Program-made: the position numbers and the translations under genes
Assembly (NCBI GenBank): GCA_030917925.1
Contig: JAUPTV010000021.1
Location: 1-40,658 of the forward strand
Direction: 5' to 3'
Source: Pseudomonadota bacterium
Lineage (GTDB): Bacteria; Pseudomonadota; Gammaproteobacteria; Competibacterales; Competibacteraceae
DNA: 40,658 nucleotides
The notes under the pieces: generated by a model
Database searches by the model: none
What the model was told of the DNA's origin: nothing
What the model saw: only the letters and a program-made list of their open reading frames with translations
Shown here: positions 35,572 through 40,658 of the stretch, one piece after another
Layout: each line of letters starts with the position of its first letter
How positions within the stretch are numbered: position 1 is the first letter of the stretch

Positions 35572-36399
35572 ATGACGATCACCTCTTGTTTTGCGAAAGA
35601 CCTGTTCCAGGGTAAAACCGTCTTCATCACGGGCGGCAGTAGCGGCATCAATCTGGGCATTGCCCGCAATTTCGCGGCGGTGGGTGCCAATCTCGGCATT
35701 GTTGGCCGGTCGCAGGACAAGCTGGATGCCGCTGCTGCTGAATTGCAGGCGCTCGGCGCGCAAGTGTCCACCCATTCCGCCGATGTGCGCGACTATCCGG
35801 CGCTGGAGTTCGCTATGTTGGGTTGCCGGGAGGTATTGGGACCGATCCATACGCTGATTTGCGGCGCGGCGGGCAACTTCCCGCTGGCGGCGGAACAGAT
35901 CAGCCCCAATGGCTTCAAGTCGGTGATGGACATTGACCTGCTCGGTTCCTTCCACACCTGCCGAGCGGCGTTTGCGCAACTCAAGGAAACCCGTGGCAAC
36001 ATCATTTTTATTTCCGCCGGTCAAGCGTTTATGCCCTACGCCTTCCAGGTCCATGTCGGCGCGGCCAAGGCCGGCATCGATCAGATGATGCGCAATCTGG
36101 CGCTGGAATGGGGGCGGTTTGGCATTCGCTGCAACAGTATTGCGCCGGGACCGATTGAAGGCACGGAAGGCGTGCGTCGCCTGGTGCCGGAAGGCAGCGC
36201 GGACAAGTTGAAAAAAATGATTCCGCTCGGCAGGTTCGGCACCCCGGATGATATTGGCCAACTCAGCGTATTCCTGGCTTCGCCGCTGGCGTCCTACATT
36301 ACTGGAACGCTGATCGTTGCGGATGGTGGCCAGAATCTACCCGGCTCCGGAGCATGGACGCAACTGATTATGGCGGAAATGGCAAAGGCGGGGAAATAG
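35572..36399 (+). CDS. SDR oxidoreductase, 2,4-dienoyl-CoA reductase-like
   Basis: A 275-residue short-chain dehydrogenase. NADP-binding motif TGGSSGINLGIARNF (residues 21-35), CGAAGNFP, and APGPIEGTEGVRRL. The usual catalytic Tyr-x-x-x-Lys is replaced by HVGAAKAG, as in the peroxisomal-type 2,4-dienoyl-CoA reductase group, where the Tyr is naturally absent. This would serve beta-oxidation of unsaturated acyl chains and fits the acyl-CoA synthetase nearby. AAAGGA precedes the ATG. Confidence 0.85.
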   Translation: MTITSCFAKDLFQGKTVFITGGSSGINLGIARNFAAVGANLGIVGRSQDKLDAAAAELQALGAQVSTHSADVRDYPALEFAMLGCREVLGPIHTLICGAAGNFPLAAEQISPNGFKSVMDIDLLGSFHTCRAAFAQLKETRGNIIFISAGQAFMPYAFQVHVGAAKAGIDQMMRNLALEWGRFGIRCNSIAPGPIEGTEGVRRLVPEGSADKLKKMIPLGRFGTPDDIGQLSVFLASPLASYITGTLIVADGGQNLPGSGAWTQLIMAEMAKAGK

Positions 36400-36466
36400 G
36401 GGAAGCAGACAGGTACAATGGGCCATAAAACCCTTGTACCTTCCGCGCTTTTCGAGGACTTTCCAG

Positions 36467-37876
36467 ATGCGCTATGTCAGCACCCGGGGCGGTATGGCCC
36501 CCGCCACATTTTCCGATATTCTGCTGGGCGGCCTGGCCCCGGATGGCGGTCTGACCCTGCCAGAAACGTATCCGACCCTGGCCCCCGGCGAATTGGCCGG
36601 ATGGCGCGGGTTGTCCTACCCGGATCTGGCGTTTGCCATTCTGCGCAAATTTGCGGATGATCTTCCCGCTGATGACCTGCGGGCGTTGATGGATAAAACC
36701 TACACCGTTGAAGCGTTCCACACTGAGGCGATCACTCCAGTAACAGCATTAAGTGACGGGGTGTGGCTGTTGGGACTGTCCAATGGCCCGACGCTGGCGT
36801 TCAAGGACATCGCGCTGCAACTGCTGGGCAATCTGTTTGAATACGCCTTGGTGAAAACGGGCGGTCATTTGAACATTCTGGGCGCGACCTCCGGCGATAC
36901 CGGTTCTAGCGCCGAGTACGCCATGCGCGGCAAGCGTGGCATTCGCGTCTTCATGCTCTCGCCGCATCAGAAAATGAGCCGGTTCCAGACCGCGCAGATG
37001 TTTTCACTGCCCGATCCCAATATTTTCAATATTGCGGTGCGCGGGGTATTCGATGATTGTCAGGATGTGGTTAAAGCGGTCAGCAACGATGCAGAATTTA
37101 AAGCCCGCTACGCGATTGGCACAGTCAATTCAATCAATTGGGCGCGAGTAGCGGCACAGATTGTCTATTATTTTAAAGGCTGGCTGGCGGTGACCACCCG
37201 CGACGATCAGGAAGTCTCTTTCGCGGTACCGTCCGGTAATTTTGGCAATATCTGCGCCGGTTATATCGCCAAACGCATGGGTCTGCCGATCCGGCGGCTG
37301 ATTCTGGCCACCAATGAAAATAACGTGCTGGATGAGTTCTTCCGCACCGGCGTTTACCGGGTGCGAGCGACCGACCAGGTGGCGCAGACCAGCAGCCCGT
37401 CAATGGACATTTCCAAAGCGTCGAATTTTGAGCGGTTCATCTTCGATGCGGTGGGGCGTGATCCGGCGATAGTGCGGGAATTGTGGCGGCAGGTGGATAC
37501 GCAGGGCTATTTCGATCTGTCCAATACCCCCTATTTCCAGACCGTGCGGGAATCCGGCTTTGTCACCGGTTCCAGCACCCACCAGAACCGTATGGCGACG
37601 ATTCGCCGGATTTACGCAGAATCCGGAATGATTATTGATACCCATACGGCCGATGGCGTGAAAGTCGGGCTGGAATACCGCGAGGAGGGCGTACCGCTGA
37701 TCTGCCTGGAAACGGCGCTGCCCGTGAAATTCGAGGACTCGATTATCGAGGCGCTGGGCCGATCCCCGGAACGTCCAGTCGGTTATGAGAATATCGAAGC
37801 CTTGCCGCAACGCTTTGCAATCAGCGATGCGGATGCCGCAGCGATTAAGGCGTATATCATCGCGCATACGGATTGA
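36467..37876 (+). CDS. thrC: Threonine synthase
   Basis: A 469-residue protein from ATG 36467 (MRYVSTRGGMAPATFSDIL); an in-frame start 11 codons earlier is less typical. The N-terminus with GGLAPDGGL is characteristic. The PLP-binding Lys lies in GPTLAFKDIALQL near residue 112, followed by LGATSGDTGSSAEYAMRGK and the phosphate-binding FAVPSGNFGNICAGY. It converts O-phosphohomoserine to threonine. Length fits the longer bacterial/fungal-type enzymes. Confidence 0.95.
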   Translation: MRYVSTRGGMAPATFSDILLGGLAPDGGLTLPETYPTLAPGELAGWRGLSYPDLAFAILRKFADDLPADDLRALMDKTYTVEAFHTEAITPVTALSDGVWLLGLSNGPTLAFKDIALQLLGNLFEYALVKTGGHLNILGATSGDTGSSAEYAMRGKRGIRVFMLSPHQKMSRFQTAQMFSLPDPNIFNIAVRGVFDDCQDVVKAVSNDAEFKARYAIGTVNSINWARVAAQIVYYFKGWLAVTTRDDQEVSFAVPSGNFGNICAGYIAKRMGLPIRRLILATNENNVLDEFFRTGVYRVRATDQVAQTSSPSMDISKASNFERFIFDAVGRDPAIVRELWRQVDTQGYFDLSNTPYFQTVRESGFVTGSSTHQNRMATIRRIYAESGMIIDTHTADGVKVGLEYREEGVPLICLETALPVKFEDSIIEALGRSPERPVGYENIEALPQRFAISDADAAAIKAYIIAHTD

Positions 37877-37992
37877 GTCATGGAACATGCGGTTGAGCTA
37901 CACTGGATATTCAATCACTGGAGCCGGTGACGGCTTCTCGACCATTGAATCGCCAGCGCCTTAATCGCGACCCTGTGAGGAGTTCCTTAATC

Positions 37993-39642
37993 ATGTCGGC
38001 ACGCGCCATCGAACGCACCCCATCCGCTTACTACCATTCCCTGTTGATCAAGAATCTGCTGGATAACCCGGTTCGCCAATTCCCCAATCAGGAGATTGTG
38101 TACGGTGATTTCAAGCGCCAGTCCTATCAGGAACTAAGCGAGCGCATCCATCGGCTGGCCAGCGGTCTGGCGGGACTGGGGGTTCGGCCCGGCGATACCG
38201 TAGCGGTCATGGACTGGGACAGCCACCGTTATCTGGAATGCTTTTTTGCCGTGCCGATGATGGGCGCGGTGCTGCATACGATCAATATTCGCCTGTCCCC
38301 GGAGCAGATTCTCTACACCATCAATCACGCCGAGGATGATGTGATTCTGGTGAATACCGAGTTCCTGCCCATTCTGGAGATGATTCGCGACCGCATTGAA
38401 CCGGTTAAAAAACTGGTGCTGCTGAACGATACCGGTCAGATTCCGGCCACCACGCTGGAGATAGCCGCCGAGTATGAAGCGTTGTTGGCGTCTGGCGATC
38501 CCGGCTACAAATTCCCGGACTTCTCCGAAGATGCTCGCGCCACCACGTTTTACACTACCGGCACGACCGGTCTGCCCAAGGGCGTCTACTTTAGCCATCG
38601 GCAACTGGTGCTACATACCTTGGCAGCCGGTTCGGCGCTGGCTGGAACCGGTCAGGGGCGTTTTAATCGCGATGATGTGTACATGCCGATTACGCCGATG
38701 TTCCACGTTCACGCCTGGGGAATTCCCTATGTGGCGACGCTGCTGGGGGTCAAGCAGATTTATCCGGGGCGCTATGTCCCGGAGCAGTTGTTAAACCTGA
38801 TTCAGCGCGAGAGTGTGACCTTTTCCCATTGCGTGCCGACCATTCTGCAAATGCTGTTGTCCAGCCCGAAGATTGAGGAAACCGACCTGTCGCGCTGGAA
38901 GGTGGTTATTGGCGGTGCCGCGATGCCGCAAGCGCTGGCCCGGCAGGCGCGTCGTCGGGGCGTGGATATTTTCTCGGCTTATGGTATGTCGGAAACCTGC
39001 CCGCTGCTGGTCTTCGCGCAACTCAAGCCGCACATGCAGGATTGGGATGAGGAGCGGCAACTGGAGATTCGCTGCAAAACGGGTCTACCCATTCCCATGG
39101 TGGATTTGCGGATCGTCGACCCGGAGATGAATGACGTCCCGCATGATGGCGTGAGTCAGGGCGAGGTGGTAGTGCGCAGTCCGTGGCTGACACAGGGTTA
39201 TCTCAAAGACCCGCAGAATTCGGAACAGCTCTGGCGTGGCGGCTATCTGCATACCGGCGATATTGGCGTGATTGACGCCGAAGGTTATCTGAAGATTACT
39301 GACCGGTTGAAAGATGTGATTAAGACTGGCGGTGAATGGATTTCCTCGCTGGAACTGGAGGATCTGATTCTCAAGCACCCGGCAGTGGCAGAAGCGGCAG
39401 TCGTGGGCGTCCCTGATCCCAAGTGGGGGGAACGGCCGTTGGCGCTGGTAGTGGTTAAGCCGGGGCAGGAGGTCGATGCCGTTATGATGCGTACCTGGCT
39501 TCAAAATTTCGCGGACCAAGGCATGATTTCCAAGTGGGGGATTCCAGACCGGGTGCTGTTCGTGGACGCGATTCCGAAAACCAGCGTCGGCAAACTCGAT
39601 AAGAAGGTCATGCGTCAGCAATACGCGCCGACGGGTGGTTGA
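37993..39642 (+). CDS. Long/medium-chain fatty-acid-CoA ligase (AMP-forming)
   Basis: A 549-residue ANL-superfamily enzyme from ATG 37993, with GAGGAG twelve bases upstream. P-loop FYTTGTTGLPKGVYFSH near residues 185-201, SAYGMSETCPLL (A5 motif), GGYLHTGDIGVID, and the hinge DRLKDVIKTGGEWISS with C-terminal catalytic Lys in KTSVGKLDKKV. Closest in pattern to AlkK-type fatty acyl-CoA synthetases. It activates fatty acids for beta-oxidation or storage-polymer metabolism. Confidence 0.92.
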   Translation: MSARAIERTPSAYYHSLLIKNLLDNPVRQFPNQEIVYGDFKRQSYQELSERIHRLASGLAGLGVRPGDTVAVMDWDSHRYLECFFAVPMMGAVLHTINIRLSPEQILYTINHAEDDVILVNTEFLPILEMIRDRIEPVKKLVLLNDTGQIPATTLEIAAEYEALLASGDPGYKFPDFSEDARATTFYTTGTTGLPKGVYFSHRQLVLHTLAAGSALAGTGQGRFNRDDVYMPITPMFHVHAWGIPYVATLLGVKQIYPGRYVPEQLLNLIQRESVTFSHCVPTILQMLLSSPKIEETDLSRWKVVIGGAAMPQALARQARRRGVDIFSAYGMSETCPLLVFAQLKPHMQDWDEERQLEIRCKTGLPIPMVDLRIVDPEMNDVPHDGVSQGEVVVRSPWLTQGYLKDPQNSEQLWRGGYLHTGDIGVIDAEGYLKITDRLKDVIKTGGEWISSLELEDLILKHPAVAEAAVVGVPDPKWGERPLALVVVKPGQEVDAVMMRTWLQNFADQGMISKWGIPDRVLFVDAIPKTSVGKLDKKVMRQQYAPTGG

Positions 39643-39680
39643 TCTGATGTGGGAATTAAACCCTTCGCCATTGACTCTAA

Positions 39681-39700
39681 AAATCGGTCAAAATCGGTCA
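39681..39700 (+). promoter_or_regulatory. Exact tandem 10-base repeat upstream of a secreted-protein gene
   Basis: AAATCGGTCA occurs twice in direct tandem, 22 bases before the ATG at 39723. It may be a regulator-binding site or a chance duplication. AAGGAGAGCAGCC between it and the ATG is the ribosome site. Confidence 0.3.
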
Positions 39701-39722
39701 ATGAAATTCAAGGAGAGCAGCC

Positions 39723-40370
39723 ATGGCGAAGAGGTATCAGATGAGTTTGATGGTGTTGGCGCTGAGCAGTGGGTGGATGCCGTGGGCCAGTGCGCAGCAG
39801 AGTGATAGCGCTCCCCCGGCTTACCCGCCGCCGTTGCGGGAACCGCCGCTTTTGTACGGTTCGCCCCGGCAACCCCCGCCGGAAGGAGATATTCAGCCTT
39901 ACACCCAGCCCGGTGGATATGAACCCGCTCCAGTTGTGCCACCGCGTACCATGCCATATTCGGGTTCGGCGGCGATGCCTCCCGAGGCGGAGTGGGCGAT
40001 GGATAGCGGCCCCGGTTGGTTGCCTGCGAGTGGTTTGATTGAGATTCAGGAAAGCCAGGGAATTCGCTATGCGTCGGGCGGGATAGGGGAGGGCGAACGT
40101 GCTGAACTGAATGCCCTGTCCGCGCAATTTAGTCTGCGGTTGTTGTTCGCGATGCAGGGCAGCGGCGATTATCTGGCGGATGTGGGGGTGAATATTATGG
40201 ATGCCCGAGGCGGGATAGTCCTCAAGGCGCAATCGCGAGGTCCCTGGTTCTTTGCGCAACTGCCGCCGGGCGCTTATACCGTGGATGTCGAGGCTGTTGG
40301 TCAGATGCACCGACAGGCGGTGCGGATTGGCGGCAGACAGCAATCCCGCCTGAATTTTTATTGGCGTTAA
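39723..40370 (+). CDS. Secreted Pro-rich protein with carboxypeptidase-regulatory-like domain
   Basis: A 215-residue protein. A signal peptide is visible (MSLMVLALSSGWMPWASAQQ, cleavage probably after ASA). Residues 30-100 are Pro-rich and disordered. The C-terminal 100 residues (LLFAMQGSGDYLADVGVNIM, then GPWFFAQLPPGAYTVDVEAV) form a beta-sandwich of the type found in carboxypeptidase-regulatory-like domains. No catalytic residues are seen. It is probably periplasmic and its role is unknown. Confidence 0.75.
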   Translation: MAKRYQMSLMVLALSSGWMPWASAQQSDSAPPAYPPPLREPPLLYGSPRQPPPEGDIQPYTQPGGYEPAPVVPPRTMPYSGSAAMPPEAEWAMDSGPGWLPASGLIEIQESQGIRYASGGIGEGERAELNALSAQFSLRLLFAMQGSGDYLADVGVNIMDARGGIVLKAQSRGPWFFAQLPPGAYTVDVEAVGQMHRQAVRIGGRQQSRLNFYWR

Positions 40371-40437
40371 ACGCACGAGCTGACACCGCGTTTAGCGCCT
40401 GTGATTAAACAGACGCCAGGCGCGGCGAGACAGCCGA

Positions 40438-40658
40438 TTATCGCCAGTTTACGCCGCCGGTTTCCGCAATTTGAGCACCGGTTTTTGTGCGTTGATCGTC
40501 GGCGCTGTTGTTGAACTTTCCGGTGGGGGGGGCGACAACCTTTTTTGTTACCGTCGGTACTGGTTTCGGCGCGGCGGTTTCTGTAGGTACTGGTTGCGGC
40601 GCAGCAGTTTCCGTAGGTTTAGCCTTCTTCTCGAATATCTGCACGGCCGGATTCTCCA
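40438..40658 (-). CDS. C-terminal end of an unknown Pro/Thr/Lys-rich protein (partial)
   Basis: The frame is open to the right edge, so the start lies outside. The visible end contains repeated VPTETAAPKPVP units and closes with ADDQRTKTGAQIAETGGVNW. Such tails follow many different domains in this kind of genome, so no function can be given. It converges on the secreted-protein gene at 39723. Confidence 0.6.
   Translation of the reverse strand, partial: ENPAVQIFEKKAKPTETAAPQPVPTETAAPKPVPTVTKKVVAPPTGKFNNSADDQRTKTGAQIAETGGVNWR

Noticed and set aside
35572-36399. Loss of the catalytic Tyr in the SDR protein as a sign of inactivity
   Set aside because: The 2,4-dienoyl-CoA reductase group of peroxisomal type naturally lacks this Tyr and has the same HxGxAKA pattern.

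Overview
The window reads as a chromosomal segment of a GC-rich gammaproteobacterium. It carries a Ysc-type injectisome (type III secretion, T3SS) locus next to a chemosensory operon, then ordinary metabolic genes. Gene style and repeat types would fit an environmental, storage-polymer-accumulating lineage such as the Competibacter group, but the sequence alone does not prove this.

Layout. Positions 1-155 hold the end of sctL on the plus strand. From 19351 down to 174 on the minus strand runs a long T3SS block. In reading order it is: CesT-like chaperone, 860-residue kinase-like effector candidate, unknown 197-residue protein, second CesT-like chaperone, 473-residue effector candidate, sctN, sctO, sctP, sctQ (N part), a 6.2 kb foreign insert, sctQ (C part), sctR, sctS, sctT, sctU. 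The insert carries an adenine-specific DNA methylase and a PLD-plus-SNF2 helicase that has lost its C-terminal half. It splits sctQ between its two SpoA domains and is bracketed by a diverged direct repeat. From 19679 to 24007 on the plus strand lie sctW (YopN-TyeA type), a SycN-like chaperone, sctX, sctY and sctV, in the order of the Yersinia virA/lcrD operon. SctX and SctY mark this as a Ysc-family system. Secretin, inner ring, needle and translocators are not in the window.

Positions 24012-24683 are a graveyard: a truncated AlbA_2-like gene, an IS66 transposase remnant and an isolated hairpin. Positions 24684-32959 are one tight plus-strand chemosensory operon: STAS protein, CheA, a membrane receptor, two CheW, CheR, CheB and CheD. 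It has no stand-alone CheY. After a small transposase remnant come an Ala/Pro/Lys-repeat protein with a starch-binding-like domain, a minus-strand FAD oxidoreductase, a 2,4-dienoyl-CoA reductase-like SDR, threonine synthase, an acyl-CoA synthetase, a secreted protein of unknown role, and the end of a minus-strand gene at the right edge.

How it works together. SctR/S/T/U/V would form the export gate, SctN/O/L/Q the cytoplasmic sorting platform and ATPase, SctP the needle-length ruler, and SctW/SycN/X/Y the gatekeeper and early-substrate control. The two chaperones probably serve the two effector candidates, which share a related N-terminal segment. The most notable points are the kinase-like effector locus, the split sctQ, the NPTR instead of NPTH in SctU, and the decayed defence island inside the secretion operon.
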